Shown: one piece after another, positions 1 through 7,730 of the stretch
Position numbering within the stretch: position 1 is the stretch's first letter
How the letters are laid out: the number at the start of each line of letters is the position of its first letter
Assembly (NCBI GenBank): GCA_964571965.1
Contig: CAZNFQ010000019.1
Coordinates: 1-29,197 of the forward strand
DNA from: Sabulitectum sp964571965
GTDB lineage: Bacteria; Fermentibacterota; Fermentibacteria; Fermentibacterales; JCC-6
Length of the DNA: 29,197 nt
Reading direction: 5' to 3'
Translations under genes and position numbers: made by a program
The notes under the pieces: model-generated
Told to the model about the DNA's origin: nothing
The model's input: only the letters and a program-made list of their open reading frames with translations
Database searches by the model: none

Positions 1-115
1 CCTGGTGCTTCGGCAAACACGACAGACCCTTCGGGACCTTTACCGTGACGGGGAACATCAGAAGGCTTGGTTCTTCGCTGGACAGAATGCGCAGGGCAAA
101 GTCTTCCAGATACAA
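1..115 (-). CDS. Possible 5' end of a gene cut by the left edge (unidentified)
   Basis: A minus-strand frame opens right after a TAA at 119-121 and stays open to the window edge. It would start at a TTG and encode about 38 residues beginning MYLEDFALRILSSEEPSL. I see no good ribosome binding site. The reading rests only on the frame being open and on the upstream minus-strand gene ending a few bases before it. No family is recognised. The overlapping plus-strand frame in the same place looks no more convincing. Confidence 0.2.
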   Translation of the reverse strand, partial: MYLEDFALRILSSEEPSLLMFPVTVKVPKGLSCLPKHQ

Positions 116-132
116 CCGTTATCTGAAGAGAA

Positions 133-672
133 TCAGTTCAGGGTATTGACCCGAATGGCCTGCCTGCCCCTATGGAACAGCTCCCGTGTAATTTCCGTGT
201 CCAGGGGAACAGTTACCGACAAAGTGTCTGTCATTCCGGGTACCAGCAATTCCAGCCTGCCGTAGTTTTCAGCTTCCTCCCTGGTAATCGTACCCCCCAG
301 CCAGACCATGTGTGCAAGCTCCTCGGGATAGAGTTCAATGGGTACTGAACCCCACTGATCAATGTATATGCAGGTGCCGTTGCCATACTCTATGCCCTCG
401 GTTTCGGTACGAAGTGAAAAGAAGGTTTCATCGGAAGCCAGATTCATCCAGATATGTGACATGAAACGGTTCCAGTCTTCCATGTACTCCAGATCGCCGT
501 CCCTGACAACACATCCCAGGGAGTGGTACCGCATACCGGTAACGGAGTCACGAAACACCTCAGCGGAAGGCCGTCCGAAGGTTATCAGATAAAGCTCCCC
601 TTGGGCGTTTGCTTCCATGGCGTCGGTTACACCCGGAGACAGGAAGGAAAGACACAAAACAAAAATCAGCAT
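133..672 (-). CDS. Small secreted protein of unknown function
   Basis: This encodes 179 residues. The start is well supported by AAGGAGAG six bases before the ATG. Residues 1-18 (MLIFVLCLSFLSPGVTDA) look like a cleavable signal peptide, so the protein is probably periplasmic or secreted. The mature part is acidic and rich in aromatic residues. It has two cysteines (C54, C101) that could form a disulfide, and no other membrane segment. I recognise no catalytic motif or family. Its start faces the divergent C10 peptidase gene, 112 nt away, which is also secreted; a functional link is only a guess. The reading frame is firm; the function is unknown. Confidence 0.72.
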   Translation of the reverse strand: MLIFVLCLSFLSPGVTDAMEANAQGELYLITFGRPSAEVFRDSVTGMRYHSLGCVVRDGDLEYMEDWNRFMSHIWMNLASDETFFSLRTETEGIEYGNGTCIYIDQWGSVPIELYPEELAHMVWLGGTITREEAENYGRLELLVPGMTDTLSVTVPLDTEITRELFHRGRQAIRVNTLN

Positions 673-737
673 ATTACACTCTCCTTTTCCTGCTTAACAT
701 ACAAGGAACAGGGAAGTAATATTCCCGCAGTTAATTT

Positions 738-746
738 TGTTATTAT
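738..746 (+). promoter_or_regulatory. Candidate extended -10 promoter for the C10 peptidase
   Basis: TG-T-TATTAT resembles an extended -10 element and lies about 38 nt before the ATG of the C10 peptidase. No good -35 hexamer sits at the usual distance, so this is tentative. Confidence 0.3.
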
Positions 747-784
747 CACTACTGAAACCCACGGTTCATATGAAAGAGGGAGAG

Positions 785-2176
785 ATGAAACTTACGGCGG
801 CAGTTCTTGCAATTACAGCGGCACTTGCTTCTGCAGGTTCCGTTACCATCGAACAGGCACGATCCTTTGCTGAAAGAAGAATACCTTCAACCCATGCCAT
901 TAACCACGGTTTCAATCTGAAGACCGATGAGGATGAAACAGTGGGCTATGTGTTCGAGCTTTCTCCAACGGGTTTTGTTATCACCAGCGCAGACCAGTGG
1001 CTTCCCCCGGTAATAGCCTATTCGTATACAACGGCTATTCACGGGCCGGGCGGAGTAAATCCCATGATCGAACTTGCCACTGCTGATCTAACGATGCGAA
1101 TGGATAATCTGGAGTTCCTTCCCGGCAGTTACAGACAGAACTGCGTGGAACTATGGGCTTCACCTCAGGTATCTCTTCCGGAACAATGGCCTCCCGAAGG
1201 TACCACACCAACGGAAGGCTGGCTTCGCGAGAACTGGACTCAGGGTTCCCCTTACAATGCCTTCTGCCCCATGGATCTGATTGCAGGCTCCAGAAGCCTT
1301 GCCGGATGTCCCGCGGTGGCAATGGGATCGATCCTGAACTTCCAGGGGGAAACAAACGGGACAAGATTCACCGATGAAGACGACTACTATCACAACTACC
1401 ATGAGTACTACTGGATAGACGACGATTCTGAAAACCACGACTTCCCTTCATGGGCTGAGCTCAACATCCTTCTGGATACACTGGATGTTCACTATACAGA
1501 GGGTATCGTCACGGATCAGGACAGAGCTGCAATCGTTTATGCAAGCGGTGCGGCCTGCAAACAGGTATACACCGCTTCCGTTTCTGGCACATTCGGTGTG
1601 GATCAGGCTTACGATGCCTATATGAGATTCGGATTCGACTCATGCGAACTTCTGGGAGAATCAGCTGACAGCCTTACGGAAAGAATGGCCCAGAACATGA
1701 TGGACGCCATGCCCGTTCATCTGGCTATCATAGACGAGGGTCCCCAGTACGGTCACAATGTGGTAGTTGACGGCTACAACACAGACGGATTCTTCCATAT
1801 CAATTTCGGCTGGGGAGGCTCCAGCAACGGCTGGTACAGTTTCCCTCTCACGGGAATGCCCTACGGAATGAATATCATCGAGGGGGTAATAGTAGACATT
1901 GGAACACCCTTGCAGTCAGTGGAGGAAGGACCGTATCAGGATGAACTGAGAATTCTTTCCTTTTCGAACCCTGTGAACGGAGTGCTATCGGCAGAGGTTT
2001 CCGGACCAGCTGAAGCTGCCGTCTACTCCCTGTCGGGAAGGCTTGTGGAAACAGCGGTAACTGACCCTGCAAATACTTTATGTCTTTCCACCTTTAACTA
2101 CAGGAAGGGTGTATACATCCTCAGGATCACAGACGGTTCCAGAAATGATACGGCGGTATTCACCGTTCTGAACTGA
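785..2176 (+). CDS. Secreted C10-family (streptopain-like) cysteine peptidase with C-terminal sorting domain
   Basis: This encodes 463 residues. The chosen ATG follows an AGAGGGAGAG ribosome site and begins a clear signal peptide (MKLTAAVLAITAALASA). An upstream in-frame ATG would bury that peptide. The core matches peptidase family C10. The catalytic Cys is in SLAGCPAVAMG (C175), preceded by a W-x-Q-GSPYN segment. The catalytic His is in GHNVVVDGYN (H324), followed by the family's HINFGWGG...GWY motif. An N-terminal propeptide (about 20-140) is expected for this family. The last 75 residues form a beta-rich domain (SNPV, AVYSLSGRLVET, GVYILRI) like type IX secretion C-terminal signals. It probably degrades extracellular protein. 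It is a single-gene unit ending at a hairpin shared with convergent pruA. Confidence 0.9.
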   Translation: MKLTAAVLAITAALASAGSVTIEQARSFAERRIPSTHAINHGFNLKTDEDETVGYVFELSPTGFVITSADQWLPPVIAYSYTTAIHGPGGVNPMIELATADLTMRMDNLEFLPGSYRQNCVELWASPQVSLPEQWPPEGTTPTEGWLRENWTQGSPYNAFCPMDLIAGSRSLAGCPAVAMGSILNFQGETNGTRFTDEDDYYHNYHEYYWIDDDSENHDFPSWAELNILLDTLDVHYTEGIVTDQDRAAIVYASGAACKQVYTASVSGTFGVDQAYDAYMRFGFDSCELLGESADSLTERMAQNMMDAMPVHLAIIDEGPQYGHNVVVDGYNTDGFFHINFGWGGSSNGWYSFPLTGMPYGMNIIEGVIVDIGTPLQSVEEGPYQDELRILSFSNPVNGVLSAEVSGPAEAAVYSLSGRLVETAVTDPANTLCLSTFNYRKGVYILRITDGSRNDTAVFTVLN

Positions 2177-2183
2177 ATTGCCT

Positions 2184-2213
2184 GTCTGCTCCCCTTTCCC
2201 GGGGGGAGCAGAC
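2184..2213. terminator. Hairpin between convergent C10 peptidase and pruA genes
   Basis: An 11-bp perfect stem (GTCTGCTCCCC / GGGGAGCAGAC) with an 8-nt loop lies in the 47-nt gap between two converging stop codons. No long T-run follows on either strand, so it may act as a modest bidirectional terminator. Confidence 0.6.
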
Positions 2214-2223
2214 CTTTGAAACG

Positions 2224-3849
2224 CTATCCCTGGAAGGGGTAGGTGTAATTCACTGGTGGAGAATAATTCTCTTTCACCGTTCTTGTGGTAACCCATCGAA
2301 GCAGATTGAGATGACTCCCGGCCTTGTCATTGGTTCCTGAACCTCTGCCTCCTCCGAAGGGCTGCCTGCCCACAACGGCCCCTGTGGGCTTGTCGTTAAT
2401 GTAGAAATTACCCGCCGCATGGCTGAGTTTTTCCATTGCCTCGACTATCTCCCTGCGTTTCCCGGCAAACACCGCTCCCGTAAGGGCATAGGGAGAGGTG
2501 CTATCGCATACCTCCATTGTTTCCTGAAGTCTGTTGTCGTCGTATACGTACACGGAAAGAACCGGTCCGAACAGTTCTTTTTCCATCAGCTCATGCCCGG
2601 GATCATCCACCCTGATTACAGTAGGCTCGATGTAATACCCCATGGACTTATCATATTTACCTCCGCAGATGATCTCGCAGCCGGGGGCATCTTTAGCACG
2701 TTCAATGAACGATGTTATGTTGTTGAATGATGACAGGTCGATCACCGCATTGACAAAGCAGCTGAAGTCACGCACATCACCTACCTTCATGGTTTCCACC
2801 ATTCCGGTGAGCTGATCTCTAAGGGAAGACCAGATACTTTTCGGTATGTAGGCCCTGGAAGCGGCGCTGCATTTCTGCCCCTGATACTCGAATGCGCCCC
2901 TTGCCAGCGCCACTGCCAGAGCAGTTGTATCTGCTGAAGGGTATGCGAAGATGAAACCTTTACCTCCGGTCTCACCTACTATCCTCGGATAGGAGACATA
3001 TCTCCCGAGGTTTTCTGCCGTATGCTTCCAGAGCCAGTTGAAGGTTCCGGTTGAACCGGTGAAATGGATTCCTGCCATGTACCTGTGTAATGTAACGGTA
3101 TTCCCGCAGACACTTCCCCTGGAGGGCACGAAGTTGAGAACTCCTTCAGGAAGTCCTGCTTCAAGAAGAACCTGAAGAATGTACCAGTTCGAAAGAACTG
3201 CTGTGGTTGCCGGTTTCCATACGGTGGTATTCCCCATCAGTGCTGGTGCGGTGGGAAGATTAGCCGCAATAGCTGTGAAGTTGAAGGGAGTAACCGCGAA
3301 AACGAAACCCTCGAGGGGCCGGTATTCCAGTCTGTTCATGTGGTCATTAGCCGATGAAGGTTGACCCCGGTAAATTTCTGAGGCAAAGGCCGCATTCATC
3401 CTCAGGAAGTCTATGGTTTCCGCGGCTGAGTCTATTTCTGCCTGATAGGCGTTCTTGCTCTGCCCCAGCATAGTCGCTGCATTGATTTTATAGCGGTACC
3501 TGGTGCTTATCAGCTGTGCTGCCTTCATGAAGATGGAGGCCCTCTCCAGCCAGGGCATTCTCATCCACTCTTTCCGGGCCGCAGCGGCAGAATCACATGC
3601 AGCTGCAATTTCAGATTCACCCGCTCTATGGAAACGCGCAAGAACATGGTGGTGATCATGGGGCATTCTCACATCCACCAGATCACCGGTTCTTACCTCT
3701 TTGCCCCCTATAAAAGCGGGGATTTCAACGATCTGATCAGACTGTCTGTCAAGTTCGATTTTAAGCTCTTCCCTCTCTGATGAGCCGGGAGCATAGGAGA
3801 GTACCTTCTCGTTGGACGGCTTCTCCATGGAGAAGTTGGCGTTGTTCAT
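2224..3849 (-). CDS. pruA: L-glutamate gamma-semialdehyde (delta-1-pyrroline-5-carboxylate) dehydrogenase
   Basis: This encodes 541 residues, the length of the stand-alone (ALDH4-type) P5C dehydrogenases. It oxidises glutamate semialdehyde/P5C to glutamate with NAD, the second step of proline breakdown. Visible aldehyde dehydrogenase motifs are TPFNFTAIAANLPTAPALMGN (split here as TPFNFTAIA and NLPTAPALMGN), WKPA, FTGST, VGETGGKGF with the general base E293, and EYQGQKCSAASRAYIP with nucleophile C327. EKELFGPVLSVYVY and QPFGGGRGSGTNDKAG follow near the C-terminus. The start has a strong GGAGG site, four bases before the ATG. No proline dehydrogenase or PutA fusion is in the window. The gene has its own near-consensus promoter and appears monocistronic. 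Nearby secreted peptidases suggest it helps use peptide-derived proline, which is inference. Confidence 0.96.
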   Translation of the reverse strand: MNNANFSMEKPSNEKVLSYAPGSSEREELKIELDRQSDQIVEIPAFIGGKEVRTGDLVDVRMPHDHHHVLARFHRAGESEIAAACDSAAAARKEWMRMPWLERASIFMKAAQLISTRYRYKINAATMLGQSKNAYQAEIDSAAETIDFLRMNAAFASEIYRGQPSSANDHMNRLEYRPLEGFVFAVTPFNFTAIAANLPTAPALMGNTTVWKPATTAVLSNWYILQVLLEAGLPEGVLNFVPSRGSVCGNTVTLHRYMAGIHFTGSTGTFNWLWKHTAENLGRYVSYPRIVGETGGKGFIFAYPSADTTALAVALARGAFEYQGQKCSAASRAYIPKSIWSSLRDQLTGMVETMKVGDVRDFSCFVNAVIDLSSFNNITSFIERAKDAPGCEIICGGKYDKSMGYYIEPTVIRVDDPGHELMEKELFGPVLSVYVYDDNRLQETMEVCDSTSPYALTGAVFAGKRREIVEAMEKLSHAAGNFYINDKPTGAVVGRQPFGGGRGSGTNDKAGSHLNLLRWVTTRTVKENYSPPVNYTYPFQG

Positions 3850-3880
3850 CGTTACCTCCGTGAATGATAATGGAAGCGTT

Positions 3881-3908
3881 ATGATAATCGTTCATATCGT
3901 TTCGTCAA
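3881..3908 (-). promoter_or_regulatory. Promoter of pruA with a duplicated ATGATAAT element
   Basis: Reading the minus strand, TTGACG (3903-3908), a 16-nt spacer and TATCAT (3881-3886) match the sigma-70 consensus at 5 of 6 bases in each hexamer. The start codon lies about 31 nt downstream. On the plus strand, ATGATAAT occurs at 3864-3871 and again at 3881-3888, 17 nt apart, overlapping the -10 and the transcript start. It could be an operator. Confidence 0.6.
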
Positions 3909-3916
3909 CATAAGAA

Positions 3917-3940
3917 GGCCCATCCTTTCCGGGATGGGCC
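3917..3940 (-). terminator. Rho-independent terminator of the first S8 peptidase gene
   Basis: A 9-bp stem GGCCCATCC / GGATGGGCC with a 6-nt loop lies just past the peptidase stop codon. On the minus strand it is followed by TTCTTATGTT, a T-rich tract. It also separates the peptidase transcript from the pruA promoter. Confidence 0.75.
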
Positions 3941-3958
3941 CTCAGTGAATGTTCTCTG

Positions 3959-5719
3959 CTAACGGATCAGGGTCATCCGCGAAACAGAGGTACCTGATGG
4001 AGTGGATGCCCTTACCATGTAGATACCGCTGCCGAGGTCTTCAGGAACATTCCAGCTGAACAGGTGGGATCCGTTGTCCAGTTGGCCTGAATGAACCGTT
4101 GAAACGGTCCTTCCGGAAACATCGTATACGGAAACTTCCGCAGGGCCCTGCACCGGCATGTAGAGTGAGAATGATGCCTGAGAGAGAACGGGATTAGGTG
4201 AAACAGCTGAAAGGACAGCTCCAAATCCCTCTACTGCGCTGCTGGTGTTCTCTTCCACTTCCGTGAGTTCAAGTGCGGCCAGCACCGCTTCGTAGATATC
4301 CACCCTGCCTGCTCCGTAGTAGTTGTCCTTGCCTGAGGCGCCGAGGTCCAGTGATGTAACTTCCAGAATGGAGTCCATCTGAGCCACGGAAAGGTTGGGG
4401 TTGGCACAGATGAGCAGAGCCATGCAGCCTGCAAGATGAGGTGTGGCCATGGAAGTTCCGCTCATTGTGGTGTATCCGTCCGGGTCGGCATAGTTGCAGC
4501 TGAGAATGTCCACACCGGGTCCGGAAATGTCCGGATCGATAAGACCGATGTCCGGAGAGGTATCGGGATAGTCATTCCATGGGGCGTCATACATCCAGGT
4601 GGAGTAACCGAGGCTGGAGAATGATGCCAGATTGTCTCCGCTGTCAGTTGCTCCCACGGTAACCGTTGCGGAAAGACCGCCGGTTGTTGTCTGGTCGGGG
4701 TGTATCCATGGAGGAGGGCAGTCGCCGGGTGTGCGGATGTCTCCCCATGTGCCTGGATTGCCACCCTCGTTGCCTGCTGCTATGGAATGGATAACGCCGG
4801 CTGCAAGAACATTCTCTTCCGTTTCTCTCCAGGTCTCACGTACGGGGTTCTGGCTCTGGGGCCAGCCAAGGGAGGTGGAAATAACCTGAGCGCCATGCTC
4901 CACGCTGAATTCGAAACCATCCCAGACATCCTGCTCGTCGCCGAAGGTGGTTCCCACACGTACAGCCATAAGAGTTGCCTGGGGAGCGACACCGCATACG
5001 GTGCCGGCGTTACCGTTACTGCCAACTGAACCGGCACAGTGTGTACCATGTCCTGCTGTGTCCATGGGGTCGCCGTCATTGTCTGCGAAGTCCCATCCGT
5101 AGTGAAGCCCTGCGTCGGTGTCGTGCCACATCTGGTTGTGAAGATCTATGTGGTTATAGTTGACGCCTGTATCCACGATACTGACCAGAACGCCCTGTCC
5201 TTCATAACCCAGAGCCCAAACGTCAGGTGCGTTGATCTTGTCCACACCCCAGGCGTTTGCCAGCACGAGTTCTCCCCTTTCAGGTTCCCTTACCTCAACA
5301 GGCTCCACAAGGATGTTGGGGTATGTTTTAAGGGCAACGAACTCGACATCGTCTCTTGAGGCGATATCACGTATAACCTCAGGAGTTGCTGCGCAGCCGA
5401 TAACGCTGACTATCCAGTTGGTTCTGATATCTTCTACAGAGCCTTCTGAAAAACCGTTAAGGGCATCGATAACAGGCTGCTGTGATGTTTCCGCGAACTG
5501 CTTCATTACAGAAACGGCGAATTCCCTTCTCTGGTCAGAATTCATGGATGCAGCCACAGAATTGATATAGTCGATATCTGCTCTGCCTGCAGGTTTGATC
5601 AGAACGTGAATAAGCTGGTCAGGTGCAGAACCTGCCATTTCAGCCTGAAGAAGATCTGTTACGGTACCCGCTGACAGTATACCTGTCAGCAGAATCACAC
5701 AAAAAACGAATTTCTGCAC
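3959..5719 (-). CDS. Secreted subtilisin-like (S8) serine peptidase with C-terminal sorting domain, copy 1
   Basis: This encodes 586 residues from a GTG preceded by AGAAGGGA. That start gives a signal peptide (MQKFVFCVILLTGILSAG); a longer in-frame ATG 13 codons upstream would not. Residues about 20-135 look like an I9-type inhibitor propeptide. The catalytic triad is visible: D183 in SIVDTGVNYNH, H224 in GHGTHCAGSVG and S423 in SGTSMATPHLAG, with the oxyanion Asn N317 in AAGNEGG. The C-terminal 80 residues carry the sorting-type beta domain (VSPNPV, VSVYDVSGRTV, GSGIYMVRAS). It is a close paralogue of the next upstream gene. It differs in having FSSLGYS where most subtilases have FSSRGP, and in extra cysteines near the active-site Ser. 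Confidence 0.93.
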   Translation of the reverse strand: MQKFVFCVILLTGILSAGTVTDLLQAEMAGSAPDQLIHVLIKPAGRADIDYINSVAASMNSDQRREFAVSVMKQFAETSQQPVIDALNGFSEGSVEDIRTNWIVSVIGCAATPEVIRDIASRDDVEFVALKTYPNILVEPVEVREPERGELVLANAWGVDKINAPDVWALGYEGQGVLVSIVDTGVNYNHIDLHNQMWHDTDAGLHYGWDFADNDGDPMDTAGHGTHCAGSVGSNGNAGTVCGVAPQATLMAVRVGTTFGDEQDVWDGFEFSVEHGAQVISTSLGWPQSQNPVRETWRETEENVLAAGVIHSIAAGNEGGNPGTWGDIRTPGDCPPPWIHPDQTTTGGLSATVTVGATDSGDNLASFSSLGYSTWMYDAPWNDYPDTSPDIGLIDPDISGPGVDILSCNYADPDGYTTMSGTSMATPHLAGCMALLICANPNLSVAQMDSILEVTSLDLGASGKDNYYGAGRVDIYEAVLAALELTEVEENTSSAVEGFGAVLSAVSPNPVLSQASFSLYMPVQGPAEVSVYDVSGRTVSTVHSGQLDNGSHLFSWNVPEDLGSGIYMVRASTPSGTSVSRMTLIR

Positions 5720-5784
5720 GTCAATCCCTTCTGATTGAGAAAAAGTTTCACGAAACAAGACGATAACTTACGAAACTATCTTCT

Positions 5785-5813
5785 AATATTGTGAAAGCCT
5801 GTTTCGCTGCCAA
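5785..5813 (-). promoter_or_regulatory. Candidate promoter of S8 peptidase copy 1
   Basis: On the minus strand, TTGGCA (5 of 6 to the -35 consensus), a 17-nt spacer and AATATT (4 of 6 to the -10) lie about 65 nt before the GTG start. The rest of the 220-nt gap to the next gene holds only that gene's terminator. Confidence 0.35.
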
Positions 5814-5888
5814 TGCTTTTTGTTCCCGGTCCATAAACACACTCTGCTGAATTCTGTTCCATTCTCACATGATACTTTACCGGAAACC

Positions 5889-5919
5889 AAAAAAAGAGGG
5901 CGCCCGTAAGGACGCCCTC
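5889..5919 (-). terminator. Rho-independent terminator of S8 peptidase copy 2
   Basis: On the minus strand, GAGGGCG and CGCCCTC form a 7-bp GC-rich stem around a 10-nt loop, followed directly by seven Ts. It lies 21 nt past the stop codon. This is the clearest intrinsic terminator in the window. Confidence 0.9.
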
Positions 5920-5939
5920 CTGTTGATCCGAGACGGTAT

Positions 5940-7637
5940 CTACCTGACTACGGTCATCCTTGAAGAGACTGTCTGACCGTTCATTGTGGCCCTTACGAAG
6001 TAGATTCCACTGCCCATGCTGCCGGGGATCTGCCAGTTGAAGGCATTGGGTCCGGCGCTGAGCTCGGTTCCGATGTTGGCCGTTCTGCGGCCTGACACGT
6101 CGAATACAGCGATATCAGCGTTGCCTGCGGCAGCTGCGTTTATGCTGAACGACGCATAGACGGAAACAGGGTTGGGGCTGATGGAGCTTATACCGATAAC
6201 CGATGGGTTAACAGCAGCACTTCCCTCTTCCTCTGTTCCAACCATTGAAAGTGCCTGAAGCACTGCCTGGTAAGCATCAACTCGACCGGCACCGTAGGTG
6301 TTGTCCTTGCCTGATGAACCGAGATCGAGGCTTGTTTCCTCGATGATCTGGTCCATCTCCTCAACTGTCAGGTTGGGGTTGGCGCTGAGGATCAGGGCGG
6401 CAACACCGGCAAGATGCGGTGTGGCCATTGATGTACCGCTCATGGTGGTGTATCCTCCACCCCACTGAGTGCTCACAACGTCTACACCGGGGCCGCTGAT
6501 GTCGGGGTCGATCAGAGGACTTGAATCGGAATAATCCGACCACCAGGTAACGGGACCGCGGCTGGAAAAGCTGGCGATGTTGTCACCGCTGTCGGTGGCT
6601 CCAACGGTAACCACGGCACTGTTTCCGCCATGGTATGTCTGATCGGGATGGAACCATGGGGGAGGTCCGTCGCCGGGAGAAAGCACCGTTCCGGCACCGG
6701 GACCGCTGTTTGCCGCTGCTACGCTGTGATAAACACCAGCTGTGAGAGCGTTCTCGTTTGCGGTTCTAAGGGACACATTGCCCTGACCCGAACCCAGGGA
6801 CATGGACATGACGGATGCTCCGTGGTCGATGGCGAATTCCATACCCTCTATCCAGGTTGGCTCGCCGCCGCCGTAGTAGTTGATCCTTATGGCCATGATG
6901 GTTGCAGCGGGAGCAACACCGGTCTCGGTTCCAGCAGTACCGTCGCCGGCAACGGAACCGGCACAGTGGGTACCGTGACCATATGTGTCCATGGGATCGT
7001 AGTCGTCGTCGTAGAAGTCGTAACCGTAGTGGTAACCTGCGGGAGTATCATGCCACATGTTGGTGCCGAGGTCTGGATGGGTGTAGTCAACACCGGTGTC
7101 GATGACAGCTACTATGACGCCCTGGCCTTCGTATCCTGCTGCCCAGGCATCGTCGGCGTTGATCTTGGAAACGCCCCAGGCAATGCCCTTACCGCGCTCT
7201 TCAGCGTTAGGGGATCTTACCTCGACGGGCTCGATAAGACCGCCGTTTTCGTCGGATGCCCTCTCGATATAGGATACGTCGGATCTGATGGACATGAGTC
7301 TGATGGCTGCCGGTGTGGCTTCGCAGTAAACACCGTTGGAAAGCCAGAGTGACCTCACGTTCTCCGCGTTCAGACTGCTGAGTTCAAGGATGATGCCGCT
7401 CTGGGCCGCGTCAGCCATCTCCTTCATTGCCTGAACTGCGAATTCCTGTCTCTCTGCCCTGGTCATTCCGTCTGTGGCACCGTTCACCCAGTTTCTGTCA
7501 ACCTGACCCTGGGCCAGGATGAAAACGGGGATGAGATCGGTGTCCGTGGATCCGGACAGGAGCATCTCGAGATCAGGGCTTATGGTTCCTGCGACGGCCA
7601 GGGAGACTGCCGCAAGAAGAATTAACAACTGCTTCAT
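5940..7637 (-). CDS. Secreted subtilisin-like (S8) serine peptidase with C-terminal sorting domain, copy 2
   Basis: This encodes 565 residues. The ATG has an AAGGAGAG ribosome site and opens a signal peptide (MKQLLILLAAVSLAVAG). An I9-like propeptide spans about 20-130. The triad is D180 in AVIDTGVDYTHPDL, H221 in GHGTHCAGSVAG and S403 in SGTSMATPHLAG; N310 in AAANSGPG is the oxyanion residue. The canonical FSSRGP motif is present. The C-terminal domain (about 480-565; SISPNPVS, AVFDVSGRR, GSGIYFVRA, ending MTVVR) matches type IX-style sorting domains. The order and spacing of motifs follow the downstream copy closely, so the pair is a tandem duplication. Each copy keeps its own promoter region and terminator. 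The likely role is extracellular or surface proteolysis. Confidence 0.95.
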   Translation of the reverse strand: MKQLLILLAAVSLAVAGTISPDLEMLLSGSTDTDLIPVFILAQGQVDRNWVNGATDGMTRAERQEFAVQAMKEMADAAQSGIILELSSLNAENVRSLWLSNGVYCEATPAAIRLMSIRSDVSYIERASDENGGLIEPVEVRSPNAEERGKGIAWGVSKINADDAWAAGYEGQGVIVAVIDTGVDYTHPDLGTNMWHDTPAGYHYGYDFYDDDYDPMDTYGHGTHCAGSVAGDGTAGTETGVAPAATIMAIRINYYGGGEPTWIEGMEFAIDHGASVMSMSLGSGQGNVSLRTANENALTAGVYHSVAAANSGPGAGTVLSPGDGPPPWFHPDQTYHGGNSAVVTVGATDSGDNIASFSSRGPVTWWSDYSDSSPLIDPDISGPGVDVVSTQWGGGYTTMSGTSMATPHLAGVAALILSANPNLTVEEMDQIIEETSLDLGSSGKDNTYGAGRVDAYQAVLQALSMVGTEEEGSAAVNPSVIGISSISPNPVSVYASFSINAAAAGNADIAVFDVSGRRTANIGTELSAGPNAFNWQIPGSMGSGIYFVRATMNGQTVSSRMTVVR

Positions 7638-7677
7638 TGCTCTCCTTTCAAATTCAGGATGCGGGTTATTTCCTAGT

Positions 7678-7717
7678 ATTATAATATGTAATTATCAGTG
7701 CGAGTCCCCAAAGTCAA
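7678..7717 (-). promoter_or_regulatory. AT-rich promoter region of S8 peptidase copy 2
   Basis: On the minus strand there is a perfect TATAAT (7678-7683) 40 nt before the ATG, but no good -35 at 16-18 nt. Alternatively, TTGACT (7712-7717), a 15-nt spacer and GATAAT (7691-7696) form a second candidate. Either could be used. Confidence 0.45.
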
Positions 7718-7730
7718 GTGATGCAGATCA

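Noticed and set aside
5..265. Plus-strand open frame of 86 codons at the left edge
   Set aside because: It runs antisense through the 3' end of the secreted unknown gene, has no ribosome site and shows no family resemblance.
6630..7352. 240-codon plus-strand frame inside S8 peptidase copy 2
   Set aside because: It is antisense to a well-supported peptidase. Its Val/Gly-rich composition is the mirror of that gene's codon bias.
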